Part shown: positions 1 to 6,121 of the stretch, piece after piece
Layout: each line of letters begins with the position of its first letter
Position numbering within the stretch: the stretch's first letter is position 1
From: an uncultured Clostridia bacterium
GTDB lineage: Bacteria; Bacillota; Clostridia; Oscillospirales; CAG-272
DNA length: 9,267 nt
Reading direction: 5' to 3'
Assembly (NCBI GenBank): GCA_937895775.1
Contig: CALBLD010000208.1
Span: forward strand, 1-9,267
Translations under genes and position numbers: made by a program
Notes under the pieces: generated by a model
What the model was told of the DNA's origin: nothing
Seen by the model: only the letters and a program-made list of their open reading frames with translations
The model's database searches: none

Positions 1-93
1 TGACTTCGCCCACCTGCCGTTGCCGTCCATTATAAACGCGATATGCCTCAGTCTGTCGTCGCAGACAATTCTTCCGCTTGATTTTTCTTCCAT
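1..93 (-). CDS. uppS: Undecaprenyl diphosphate synthase (isoprenyl transferase), N-terminal fragment
   Basis: Only the first 31 codons are in the window; the gene continues past the left edge. The fragment reads in one frame from an ATG at 93-91 to base 1 and contains HIAFIMDGNGRWAK at residues 17-30. This is the hallmark of cis-prenyltransferases: the Asp binds Mg2+ and the following GNGRWA loop holds the diphosphate of the allylic substrate. In the family the enzyme adds isopentenyl units to farnesyl diphosphate to make the C55 lipid carrier used for peptidoglycan and wall polymers. The gene starts 28 nt after the frr stop, in the usual frr-uppS order, so co-transcription with pyrH and frr is likely. 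The ribosome binding site is weak (only GGAA close before the ATG). The frame is open upstream for 11 more codons but shows no better start. Confidence 0.95.
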   Translation of the reverse strand, partial: MEEKSSGRIVCDDRLRHIAFIMDGNGRWAKS

Positions 94-121
94 GTTCCAA
101 ATCGTCAGGCGATCCGACGCA

Positions 122-676
122 TCAGATCACCATGATCTCATCTTTCTTTTTATCTGTGATCGCATCAATATTCTTTACATATTTATCGGTGAGATCCTGA
201 ACCGACTTATCCGACACTTTAAGTTCATCCTCGGTCATTTCGCCGTCCTTTTTCATTTCCTTCGCCTTATCGTTTGCCTCACGACGGATATTTCTGATCG
301 CAACCTTCGCCTCGTCGCCGAGCTTCGTTATCTGCTTTGCCAGCTCTTTACGGCGGTCTTCCGTAAGCTGAGGGAAAACAAGTCTGACAACACTGCCGTC
401 ATTTGCGGGTGTGATTCCGACATCCGACGCAAGTATTGCCTTCTCGATAAGCTTCAGCGTGGACTTATCCCACGGTGTAATTACAAGCGTGCGTGCGTCT
501 GCGGACTTTATCTGCGAGATATCCTTTATGCGTGTGGGCGAGCCGTAATAGTCCACCATTACGCGATCAAGAACCGCCGCATTGGCTCTGCCGGCACGTA
601 TCGTCGAAAGATTCTCTTCATAGTTTGCAACAGTCTTTTTCATTTTCTCTTCAAAAATCTTAGTATCGAGTCTCAT
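122..676 (-). CDS. frr: Ribosome recycling factor
   Basis: A 184-residue protein, the usual length of the family (about 185). Ribosome recycling factor works with EF-G to split the post-termination ribosome from mRNA and tRNA. Family signatures are visible: STIRAGRANAAVLDRV in the first helix near residues 24-39, VDYYGSPT, PWDKSTLKLIEKAI, NDGSVVRLVFPQLTEDRRKEL and a long C-terminal helix rich in Lys and Glu. The frame is open 24 codons further upstream, but the ATG at 676 is chosen because it opens with the typical MRLDTKIFEEKMKK sequence and has an AAAAGGACGG ribosome binding site about 8 nt before it. The gene lies 64 nt after pyrH, and uppS follows after 28 nt. No convincing promoter or terminator is seen in the gap before it, so it probably depends on the pyrH transcript. 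Confidence 0.97.
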   Translation of the reverse strand: MRLDTKIFEEKMKKTVANYEENLSTIRAGRANAAVLDRVMVDYYGSPTRIKDISQIKSADARTLVITPWDKSTLKLIEKAILASDVGITPANDGSVVRLVFPQLTEDRRKELAKQITKLGDEAKVAIRNIRREANDKAKEMKKDGEMTEDELKVSDKSVQDLTDKYVKNIDAITDKKKDEIMVI

Positions 677-740
677 TTTAAATACCGTCCTTTTCTGTTT
701 TAAGTTTATTCGTATTGTTTTTGATATAGTATAAAAAAGT

Positions 741-1478
741 TCAGTCACGCAGAATTTTGGTCTCTCCGCCGTAGATTATCGTGCCGCCGACCTTGCCCGT
801 CATTGCGTGTATTATATTTTTGGGGTCGTTCATTCCGAAAACGGTTATTTTCAGATCGTTTGCGAGAGCAAATGCGGTCGCGGTAATATCTATTGCCGAA
901 AGACCTTTTGCAAGAATCTCGTCATACCCGAGATATTCGTACTTATACAGTTCCTCTTTGCTTTCTCTGTCGTTCGGATCCCTGTTGTATATGTAGTTCA
1001 CCGCTTTGGCAAAGAGTATGATATCCGCCTCGATTTCGGCTGCGCGGAGTACCGCCGCCGTATCCGTCGAAAAGCAGGGATTCGACGATCCGCCCCCGAA
1101 TATCACCACGTAGCCTTTTTCAAGATAGTCGATTGCCTTTTCCTTTGTATATGCTTCGGCAAATTCGGGCTGAGTCGCAACGGCTGACAGCACAACTGCC
1201 GGCTGACCGATCTGCTCCAGAAAATCTCGTATGCAAAGCGAATTTATGAGGGTCGCAAGCATTCCCATTCTGTCTGCAGTAACGCGATCCATCTTTTTTT
1301 CGGCTTGTCTGCCTCTCCAGATATTGCCCGCTCCGCAGACTACCGACACCTGAAATCCGAGTTCTGCGCTTTCTTTGAGTACCGCGCACAACTCTCTTAC
1401 CTTTTCATAATTGAAGCTTCCGGCGGCACCCTTTGAAAGTGCCTCTCCCGAGATCTTCAGCAAAACACGTTTGCCCAT
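741..1478 (-). CDS. pyrH: UMP kinase (uridylate kinase)
   Basis: Bacterial UMP kinase of the amino-acid-kinase fold, which phosphorylates UMP to UDP in the cytoplasm for pyrimidine nucleotide supply. From the chosen start it has 245 residues, close to the family's 235-245. Visible motifs are the N-terminal KRVLLKISGEAL loop, VCGAGNIWRG, VTADRMGMLATLINSL (UMP site), GGGSSNPCFSTDTAAVLRAAEI (substrate and nucleotide loop), NYIYNRDPN and the C-terminal GTIIYGG. The start is not settled: ATG at 1478 gives the family-typical MGKRVLLKIS, but an in-frame TTG at 1487 sits 3 nt after GGAAGG, while the ATG is 12 nt from it. The gene precedes frr and uppS and has a candidate promoter at 1532-1560. It is separated from tsf, its usual upstream neighbour, by a phosphate transporter. 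Confidence 0.96.
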   Translation of the reverse strand: MGKRVLLKISGEALSKGAAGSFNYEKVRELCAVLKESAELGFQVSVVCGAGNIWRGRQAEKKMDRVTADRMGMLATLINSLCIRDFLEQIGQPAVVLSAVATQPEFAEAYTKEKAIDYLEKGYVVIFGGGSSNPCFSTDTAAVLRAAEIEADIILFAKAVNYIYNRDPNDRESKEELYKYEYLGYDEILAKGLSAIDITATAFALANDLKITVFGMNDPKNIIHAMTGKVGGTIIYGGETKILRD

Positions 1479-1531
1479 TTTCCGCAAGATCCTTCCGAAT
1501 TGTTTTTATTGATTTTATCGGCTTCCGGTTT

Positions 1532-1560
1532 ATTTTATATCATTACAGCCGACTTGTAAA
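1532..1560 (-). promoter_or_regulatory. Candidate sigma-A promoter for pyrH-frr-uppS
   Basis: On the minus strand TTTACA (1560-1555) is followed by 17 nt and TAAAAT (1537-1532); an overlapping TATAAA lies at 1539-1534 with a 15-nt spacer. It lies about 54 nt before the pyrH start, downstream of the stop of the phosphate transporter. A perfect AT palindrome (1573-1588, 7-bp arms) lies about 12 nt upstream of the -35 box and could serve as an UP-like element. No terminator for the transporter is visible in this gap, so read-through from it is also possible. The assignment rests on the hexamers only. Confidence 0.55.
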
Positions 1561-1605
1561 TAAGAATGACTTATATTTTACAAAATATTTATGAATCGAC
1601 GCCGT

Positions 1606-3360
1606 TCACATCGAAATCTTGTATTTCTCGGCGTAACCGTCAAATATTTCGTCAAAGCGGCTGTTTCCGTACTTGACCCCGCTCAGATAGCGGTGGGTAT
1701 CAAAGGAGCCGTCCGCAATTTCGATCATTGCCGCCGCAATATTGGAGCAATGGTCGGATATACGTTCGTAATTTGTGAGCAGGTCGGAAAGAATGAATCC
1801 GAGTTCTATCGTACAGTTGCCTGCCTGAAGTCTTTCGATATGCCTGTTTTTGATATTGAGGATAAGGGCATCGACCACCTGTTCAAGCGGCTCGACTCTG
1901 AACGCAAGCGTCGCATCCTCATGCGAATAGGCATCTATTGTAAGATTGATAATTTCGCCGACAGCCGATTGAAGCACCGAAAGATCGGACTTTGCCTGCT
2001 CGGAAAAGCTTATTTTCTTTTCGTTAAGCTCGTCCGAGGTCTTGAGCAGATTCACTGCATGATCTCCGAGACGTTCAAGGTCTCCTATTGCATGCAGCAT
2101 TGTTGATACTTTTTTCGAATCCGAATCGGACAGTGCCTGCGACGACACTTTAACAAGTATCGTACCGAGCTTGTCCTCAAAAATATCCATTCTTTCTTCG
2201 CTGTCAAGAATCTTCTGCCGGATCACCGCATCATATTTGTTGACAAGCAGAGTCGCGTCATGTATCATGTCGCGCGCTATCTCAGCCATCTCGACCGTGC
2301 GATTATTGCACTCGGATATTACGACCGACGGAGTCGCAAACAGTCGGCTGTCGATAAACACCTCGTCTGAAGACTGCTCATTCTTCTTTTCGGGAAGTAT
2401 AATATAAGCAAGCTTTTCAAGTTGTTTGAGAAAGGGCAAAAGAATTACTGTTGTAAATAAATTGAATATAGAATGAACCACCGCGATACCAAGGGCATCT
2501 ATCGGCTTATCTGTAAACGGCAAAGACACGATTGCATCTACCATATAATAACCGATCAGACATACCACCGTTCCTATTATATTGAAGCTCATGTGAACGA
2601 CCGCAACACGCTTTGCGTTTCTGTTTACGCCGATACTTGAAATAAGTGCTGTGACACAGGTGCCTATATTCTGACCCATAATTATCGGGATAGCCATACC
2701 GTAAGAAATATTTCCGGTAAGTGCGAGTGCCTGCAAAATACCGACCGACGCTGCGGAACTCTGAATTATACCCGTAAAAACCGCTCCGACAAGCACGCCG
2801 ACAATCGGATTCTTAAATGCGACAAGCATTGAAGCAAACTCCGACATATCGGCAAGCGGGCTTACTGCATCACTCATCAGCTTCATACCGTACATAAGCA
2901 CAGCAAAGCCGACAAATATGCCTCCGATATCCTTTTTCTTTTGTGATTTTGCCATCATTATCAGAATCGCACCGATAAAGGCGAAGATCAGGGAAAAGTT
3001 TTCAGGTTTCATCATCGACATAAAGAAATTATCCGATTCTATGCCGACCATCGAAAGAAGCCATGCGGTAAGTGTGGTACCTATATTCGAACCCATAATT
3101 ACAGATATGGTCTGCCCGAGCTGCATAATACCAGAGTTTACAAGTCCGACGAGCATAACTGTCATCGCCGACGACGACTGAATCGCAATTGTAATACCCG
3201 CTCCGAGCATAAGACCCATAAAACGGTTCGCCGTCATTTTTTTCAGTGCACCTTCAAGCTTTCCGCCCGCGAGCTTTTCAAGTCCGGACGACATAACGTG
3301 CATTCCGTACAAGAAAAAGGCAAGTCCGCCGAACAGCGTAATAAATGAAAACAGATCCAT
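1606..3360 (-). CDS. Na+/phosphate cotransporter with C-terminal PhoU-like domain (NptA/PNaS family)
   Basis: A 584-residue membrane protein. The first 320 residues or so are hydrophobic and contain the two inverted halves of the Na/Pi cotransporter fold. The first half has QSSSA at 61-65 and GSNIGTTLTA at 90-99; the second has QSSAA at 200-204 and GQNIGTCVTA at 229-238. In the SLC34/NptA family these QSS and NIGT elements form the substrate and Na+ site, so sodium-driven phosphate uptake is the expected role. From about residue 345 to 565 the chain becomes soluble and helical, resembling PhoU (MAEIARDMI, LGDHAVNLL, ERISDHCSNIA), a common regulatory tail in these proteins. The ATG at 3360 has AGGAAAGG about 9 nt upstream. 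The gene sits between tsf and pyrH, places normally adjacent, and has its own promoter. The substrate is inferred from the family; the ion specificity is not proven. Confidence 0.93.
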   Translation of the reverse strand: MDLFSFITLFGGLAFFLYGMHVMSSGLEKLAGGKLEGALKKMTANRFMGLMLGAGITIAIQSSSAMTVMLVGLVNSGIMQLGQTISVIMGSNIGTTLTAWLLSMVGIESDNFFMSMMKPENFSLIFAFIGAILIMMAKSQKKKDIGGIFVGFAVLMYGMKLMSDAVSPLADMSEFASMLVAFKNPIVGVLVGAVFTGIIQSSAASVGILQALALTGNISYGMAIPIIMGQNIGTCVTALISSIGVNRNAKRVAVVHMSFNIIGTVVCLIGYYMVDAIVSLPFTDKPIDALGIAVVHSIFNLFTTVILLPFLKQLEKLAYIILPEKKNEQSSDEVFIDSRLFATPSVVISECNNRTVEMAEIARDMIHDATLLVNKYDAVIRQKILDSEERMDIFEDKLGTILVKVSSQALSDSDSKKVSTMLHAIGDLERLGDHAVNLLKTSDELNEKKISFSEQAKSDLSVLQSAVGEIINLTIDAYSHEDATLAFRVEPLEQVVDALILNIKNRHIERLQAGNCTIELGFILSDLLTNYERISDHCSNIAAAMIEIADGSFDTHRYLSGVKYGNSRFDEIFDGYAEKYKISM

Positions 3361-3428
3361 ACTCAGAGACCTTTCCTATTATCCCGAATTTTTGTGTCCA
3401 TGCAGGGCATCAAAGCCCGTACGAAGTT

Positions 3429-3457
3429 ATTCTATCATATATTCTCTGTTTTGTGAA
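3429..3457 (-). promoter_or_regulatory. Sigma-A promoter for the Na+/phosphate cotransporter
   Basis: On the minus strand TTCACA (3457-3452), a 17-nt spacer and TAGAAT (3434-3429) make a good match to the sigma-A consensus. It lies between the tsf terminator and the transporter start and would give a leader of about 60 nt. The DNA just upstream (3461-3485) is A/T tracts with TTTTCAAAA twice, 13 nt apart, as in UP elements. The leader contains a small GGGC-TTTGAT-GCCC hairpin. I see no clear Pho box, so phosphate control cannot be claimed. Confidence 0.6.
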
Positions 3458-3489
3458 GAGCTTTTTCAAAAAAAGTTTTCAAAAATGTG

Positions 3490-3519
3490 AAAAACCGACC
3501 GGCTTTCGCCGATCGGTTT
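3490..3519 (-). terminator. Rho-independent terminator of rpsB-tsf
   Basis: On the minus strand a 12-bp stem (arms 3519-3508 and 3503-3492) closes on a GAAA tetraloop and runs into a five-U tract. The only non-Watson-Crick pair is a U-G wobble, which would be a C-A mismatch if read on the plus strand, so the hairpin is suited to minus-strand RNA. It begins 19 nt after the tsf stop codon and separates the translation-factor pair from the phosphate transporter. Confidence 0.92.
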
Positions 3520-3538
3520 CATATTCTGTATTAAATTA

Positions 3539-4468
3539 TCAGCCGTTTATCATCTTTGCGATTTCTTCGCCGAAGTTTTCTTCTCTCTTCTGAAGTCCTT
3601 CGCCCTTTTCGAAGATAACAAAGGAAACGATTCTGATATCCTTGCCGAGTTCTTTTGCGGTCTGTGCAGTGTACTGACCGACGGTAAGCTTGTCGTCCTT
3701 TACGTAAGGCTGTTCAACAAGGCATACTCTCTCGTAGAACTTACCGAGACGTCCGCCGACCATCTTTTCAAGGATGGCGTCCGGCTTACTTGCGTTCTTC
3801 GGATCATTCTTCGCCTGCTGAATAAGAATAGCCTTTTCTTCATCGATCTCGCTCTGGGGAACCTCGTCCTTGTTCACATACTTCGGAGGGTTGCCTGCCG
3901 CAATCTGGAGTGCGATATTCTTTGCATATTCAGCAAACGCGGGAGTATCTTTAATCGAATCGTCTACGTCGAATTTTACTACAACGCCGGTTACGCCGTT
4001 GCCGTGAATATATGTCGAAACCGTTCCTTCAACAAGAGCGAAACGTCTGATCGAAATCTTCTCGCCGATAACCGCGATCTGATTTACAAGCTCTGCCGAA
4101 ACAGTATCGGTGCTGCCCGCATAAACCGTATTCATAAATGCGTCAAGGTCTGCGGGTTTGTTCTCAACAAGTGTTTTGAGAAGTCCTTTTACGAACTTGC
4201 GGAAAGACTCGTTCTTTGCGACAAAGTCGGTCTCGGTATTTACTTCGATTACTGCCGTAACGCCGTTTTCCGAAAGGATATCGACAAGTCCTTCTGCGGC
4301 AATTCTGCCCTCTTTCTTCGCGGCGGTAGCAAGACCCTTTTCACGAAGAATCTTGACAGCCTTGTCCATATCGCCGTCCGCCTCAACAAGTGCCTTTTTG
4401 CAGTCCATCATGCCGAGACCGGTCTTTCTGCGGAGCTCCGCAACAAGCGATGCTGAAATTGTTGCCAT
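3539..4468 (-). CDS. tsf: Translation elongation factor Ts
   Basis: A 309-residue EF-Ts, the guanine nucleotide exchange factor that reloads EF-Tu with GTP in the cytoplasm. The N-terminal UBA-like domain (residues 1-55) carries TGLGMMDCKKALVEADGD, and the core domain carries NTETDFVAKN at residues 77-86. In this family the Asp and Phe of TDFVAKN (here D81 and F82) insert into the EF-Tu nucleotide pocket. The C-terminal part holds the second subdomain (ALVEGTVSTYIH) and the conserved VCLVEQPYVKDD and TVGQY stretches. The ATG at 4468 is preceded by AGGAGG about 8 nt upstream. It follows rpsB after 27 nt, the nearly universal rpsB-tsf pairing, and is closed by a strong terminator. In many genomes pyrH follows directly; here a phosphate transporter intervenes. 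Confidence 0.98.
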   Translation of the reverse strand: MATISASLVAELRRKTGLGMMDCKKALVEADGDMDKAVKILREKGLATAAKKEGRIAAEGLVDILSENGVTAVIEVNTETDFVAKNESFRKFVKGLLKTLVENKPADLDAFMNTVYAGSTDTVSAELVNQIAVIGEKISIRRFALVEGTVSTYIHGNGVTGVVVKFDVDDSIKDTPAFAEYAKNIALQIAAGNPPKYVNKDEVPQSEIDEEKAILIQQAKNDPKNASKPDAILEKMVGGRLGKFYERVCLVEQPYVKDDKLTVGQYTAQTAKELGKDIRIVSFVIFEKGEGLQKREENFGEEIAKMING

Positions 4469-4495
4469 AATTATATTCCTCCTGTATATCCGGGA

Positions 4496-5254
4496 TTATT
4501 CTGCCGCCGGAGCTTCCTCTGCGGGAGCTTCTTCGGTTTCTGTCTGTGCCTCTTCTTCGGCAACGGCGTCAACGCCCTGCTTGCCTTCGATGACCGCATC
4601 TGCAAGTGCGGAAGAGATCAGCTTGATGGCACGGATAGCGTCATCGTTACCGGGAATGATATAGTCGGCGTCATCGGGATCGCAGTTTGTATCGACGATC
4701 GCGATTACCGGGATACCGAGCTTCTTTGCCTCAAGAACCGCATTTGTTTCCTTGTGCGGGTCAACAATGAAGATAGCGTCGGGGAGCTTATCCATTGTCT
4801 TGATACCGCCGTAGTTTCTCTCGAGAATGCCCATCTCTTTTACGAGAGCGGCAACTTCCTTCTTGGGAAGCAGATCAAATGTGCCGTCTTCCTTCATATG
4901 CTCAAGCTTGATAAGACGTGCAATCGACTTTTTGATTGTCTTGAAGTTTGTGAGCATACCGCCGGGCCATCTCTCGTTTACATAGTACATGCCGCAACGC
5001 TGTGCCTCTTCTTTTATGGCATCGGCAGCCTGCTTCTTTGTACCGACAAAGAGAAGAGTTCCGTTCTGCTCGGAAAGCTCACGTGTGAAATTGTAAGCTT
5101 CCTCAAACTTCTTTACGGTCTTCTGAAGGTCGATGATGTAGATTCCGTTTCTTTCGGTGAAGATATAGGGAGCCATTTTGGGGTTCCATCTTCTTGTGTG
5201 GTGTCCGAAATGCACACCCGCTTCGAGAAGCTGTTTGATTGATACAACTGACAT
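4496..5254 (-). CDS. rpsB: 30S ribosomal protein S2
   Basis: A 252-residue small-subunit protein that joins late in 30S assembly and helps to place S1 and the mRNA. Family signatures are visible from the start: the LLEAGVHFGHHTRRWNPKM segment, YIFTERNGIYIIDLQKT, LFVGTKKQA, YVNERWPGGMLTNFKTI, DAIFIVDPHKE and PVIAIVDTNCDPD. The last 25 residues or so are an Ala/Glu-rich acidic tail. The frame is open 15 codons upstream, but the ATG at 5254 is chosen because it gives the typical MSVVSIKQLLEAG opening and has a full AAGGAGG about 9 nt before it. It is the first gene of the rpsB-tsf transcript, behind a promoter at 5395-5423 and a leader of about 135 nt that can fold. In several bacteria S2 represses its own mRNA; whether that happens here is not known. 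Confidence 0.98.
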   Translation of the reverse strand: MSVVSIKQLLEAGVHFGHHTRRWNPKMAPYIFTERNGIYIIDLQKTVKKFEEAYNFTRELSEQNGTLLFVGTKKQAADAIKEEAQRCGMYYVNERWPGGMLTNFKTIKKSIARLIKLEHMKEDGTFDLLPKKEVAALVKEMGILERNYGGIKTMDKLPDAIFIVDPHKETNAVLEAKKLGIPVIAIVDTNCDPDDADYIIPGNDDAIRAIKLISSALADAVIEGKQGVDAVAEEEAQTETEEAPAEEAPAAE

Positions 5255-5298
5255 TCTTAATGTCCTCCTTCGGTTTTTTCCACCGCCGCCGCATTTCA

Positions 5299-5392
5299 CG
5301 GAGAGACTGTCTCATCCGAACCGAACCGCGACCGCGTGTGAATTTGTTTCCTTATACGTATTTTCGGCACGGCGGAAACCTTCCGTACCGAA
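5299..5392 (-). promoter_or_regulatory. Structured 5' leader of rpsB-tsf mRNA
   Basis: Two hairpins can form in the minus-strand leader. The first pairs 5392-5383 with 5372-5363 (10 bp, one G-U wobble, 10-nt loop); the loop can also close further through a GGAA/TTCC pairing with a short bulge. If transcription starts near 5388 the first few bases of its outer stem would be missing. The second pairs 5318-5311 (CGGATGAG) with 5305-5299 (CTCTCCG) around the loop ACAGT, with one bulged U. The stretch between it and the ribosome binding site contains GCGGCGGCGG. Leaders of S2 mRNAs can be autoregulatory, but I cannot assign this one to a described RNA family. Confidence 0.4.
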
Positions 5393-5394
5393 CA

Positions 5395-5423
5395 ATTATA
5401 GCGCAAGTGCCGCCGATCGGCAA
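5395..5423 (-). promoter_or_regulatory. rpsB: Sigma-A promoter for rpsB-tsf
   Basis: On the minus strand TTGCCG (5423-5418), exactly 17 nt and a perfect TATAAT (5400-5395). Transcription would start near 5388, about 135 nt before the rpsB ATG. The spacer and the -35 box lie within an 11-bp inverted repeat with arms at 5400-5410 and 5424-5434, so the DNA between the two boxes is self-complementary with the DNA just upstream of the -35 box. Confidence 0.7.
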
Positions 5424-5434
5424 GCACTTGCGCT
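5400..5434. repeat. 11-bp inverted repeat overlapping the rpsB promoter
   Basis: AGCGCAAGTGC (5400-5410) and its exact complement GCACTTGCGCT (5424-5434) flank a 13-nt centre that holds the palindrome CCGATCGG. As minus-strand RNA it would form a strong hairpin 24 nt after the stop of the upstream small gene, but a U tract does not follow (the bases are AUAAUUGUU). It may therefore be a non-canonical terminator for the small gene, an operator for rpsB, or both. The arms are perfect, so this is not a chance weak match. Confidence 0.65.
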
Positions 5435-5458
5435 GTTTGTTTACAGAATATTTACAAA

Positions 5459-5752
5459 TTACTCTGCGTCTTCAGCGGTTTCCTCAGCCTCTTCAGACTC
5501 TTCGGTCTCCTCGGCTTCCTCTTCTCCGCCTTCTTCTTCGGACTCTTCGCCGCCGAAATCCTCAACGAGGTCGCAACCGTCGCAGGTCTCGTTCTCGCAG
5601 CACTCGCAGGGATCGAGCTCTTCGTCCTCGTCCTTCTTTTTGCCGAATCTCTTTGCAATTACAGCCTTTGCCTTATCGCTCTTTATGATCACATAGGTGA
5701 CGGCAGCCGCTATGGCAGCGAGCAAAGCGGTAATAATCAGAAATTTCTTCAT
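5459..5752 (-). CDS. Small membrane-anchored protein with cysteine cluster and glutamate-rich tail, unknown function
   Basis: I do not recognise this 97-residue protein. It has three visible parts. Residues 4-23 are a hydrophobic helix after MKK, most likely a membrane anchor or an uncleaved signal; no lipobox cysteine is present. Residues 24-40 are basic (KSDKAKAVIAKRFGKKK), which by the positive-inside rule suggests the remainder stays in the cytoplasm. Residues 49-60 hold five cysteines in the pattern C-x-C-C-x4-C-x2-C, which could bind a metal. Residues 64-97 are almost only Glu, Ala, Thr, Ser and Gly. The frame is open 27 codons further upstream, but the ATG at 5752 fits the signal-like MKKFLIITALL and follows AAAAGG by about 12 nt and a strong promoter by about 30 nt. 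Its neighbours, a spore gene pair and rpsB, say little about its job. Confidence 0.8.
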   Translation of the reverse strand: MKKFLIITALLAAIAAAVTYVIIKSDKAKAVIAKRFGKKKDEDEELDPCECCENETCDGCDLVEDFGGEESEEEGGEEEAEETEESEEAEETAEDAE

Positions 5753-5782
5753 GATGCACACATCCTTTTCATGTTTTTTCTT

Positions 5783-5811
5783 ATTATATACCAGTGTCGG
5801 TAAAAATGCAA
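5783..5811 (-). promoter_or_regulatory. Strong sigma-A promoter for the small cysteine-cluster gene
   Basis: On the minus strand TTGCAT (5811-5806), exactly 17 nt and a perfect TATAAT (5788-5783). The predicted start point lies about 25 nt before the ATG at 5752, so the leader is short. Having such a promoter supports the small open frame as a real, vegetatively expressed gene separate from the spoIVA unit. Confidence 0.75.
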
Positions 5812-5816
5812 GCGGT

Positions 5817-5844
5817 TTAAAAAAAATTAACAAATTCGTTATTT
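5817..5844 (-). terminator. Weak candidate terminator after the ylmC/ymxH-type gene
   Basis: On the minus strand a short AT-rich stem (TAAC-GAATTT-GTTA, overlapping the stop codon) is followed by eight U residues. The stem has only four pairs, so it may be leaky. Its position between the PRC-barrel gene and the promoter at 5783-5811 fits the end of a transcript. Confidence 0.3.
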
Positions 5845-6111
5845 ACCCGGCGGTGCGGGGGCAAGCTCCCCCATACATACAAGTATAAAATCGTCTCCGA
5901 TACGGCTTATCATATCCCACGGTATACGGTAATGCTTTGCTTTGCCCACCGAAAATATTTTTGTCCGCATCGGAACGATCAATGCGATTATCCTTCCGCA
6001 TTCGAGATCGATCTCTATATCGCAGACATATCCGAGCCTGCTGCCGTCGGCGATATTTACGACTTCCTTATTGCGCAGATCGCAAAATGTCGATGATTTC
6101 GGTTTTCCCAT
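5839..6111 (-). CDS. YlmC/YmxH-family sporulation protein (PRC-barrel domain)
   Basis: A 90-residue protein made almost wholly of one PRC-barrel domain. The pattern FCDLRNKEVVNI...DGSRLGYVCDIEIDLECGRIIALIVP followed by a basic strand and IPWDMISRIGDDFILV is that of the YlmC/YmxH family, small proteins found in endospore formers and named for their link with sporulation. No enzymatic role is known for the family. PRC barrels usually act in binding, not catalysis. The gene begins 10 nt after the spoIVA stop, has only a poor ribosome binding site before its ATG, and so may be translated by coupling from spoIVA. The location suggests expression in the mother cell with spoIVA, which is an inference from context. 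Confidence 0.88.
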   Translation of the reverse strand: MGKPKSSTFCDLRNKEVVNIADGSRLGYVCDIEIDLECGRIIALIVPMRTKIFSVGKAKHYRIPWDMISRIGDDFILVCMGELAPAPPGK

Positions 6112-6121
6112 GGTTATACGC

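Noticed and set aside
20..703. A 227-codon plus-strand open frame
   Set aside because: It lies opposite frr and the start of uppS, has no ribosome binding site or family resemblance, and the minus-strand proteins are unmistakable.
677..740. TATACT in the pyrH-frr gap as a separate frr promoter
   Set aside because: No reasonable -35 box is found 16-18 nt upstream, so the -10-like sequence alone is not enough.
1573..1588. Perfect AT palindrome ATATTTT-AC-AAAATAT as a terminator of the phosphate transporter
   Set aside because: The stem is purely A-T with a 2-nt centre, too weak and too tight to terminate. It is more likely UP-like promoter DNA or chance.
3463..3484. Direct repeat TTTTCAAAA, 13 nt apart, as a binding site
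   Set aside because: It is low-complexity A/T sequence between a terminator and a promoter and is adequately explained as UP-like DNA.
3508..5420. The palindrome-like GCCGATCGG occurring both in the tsf terminator and in the rpsB promoter repeat, as a common control element
   Set aside because: The shared part is short and GC-rich, and in the terminator it is explained by stem pairing.
5178..5696. Serine-rich plus-strand open frame of 172 codons
   Set aside because: Its serine runs are only the complement of the Glu-rich tail of the minus-strand small gene, and its first part overlaps rpsB and its leader.
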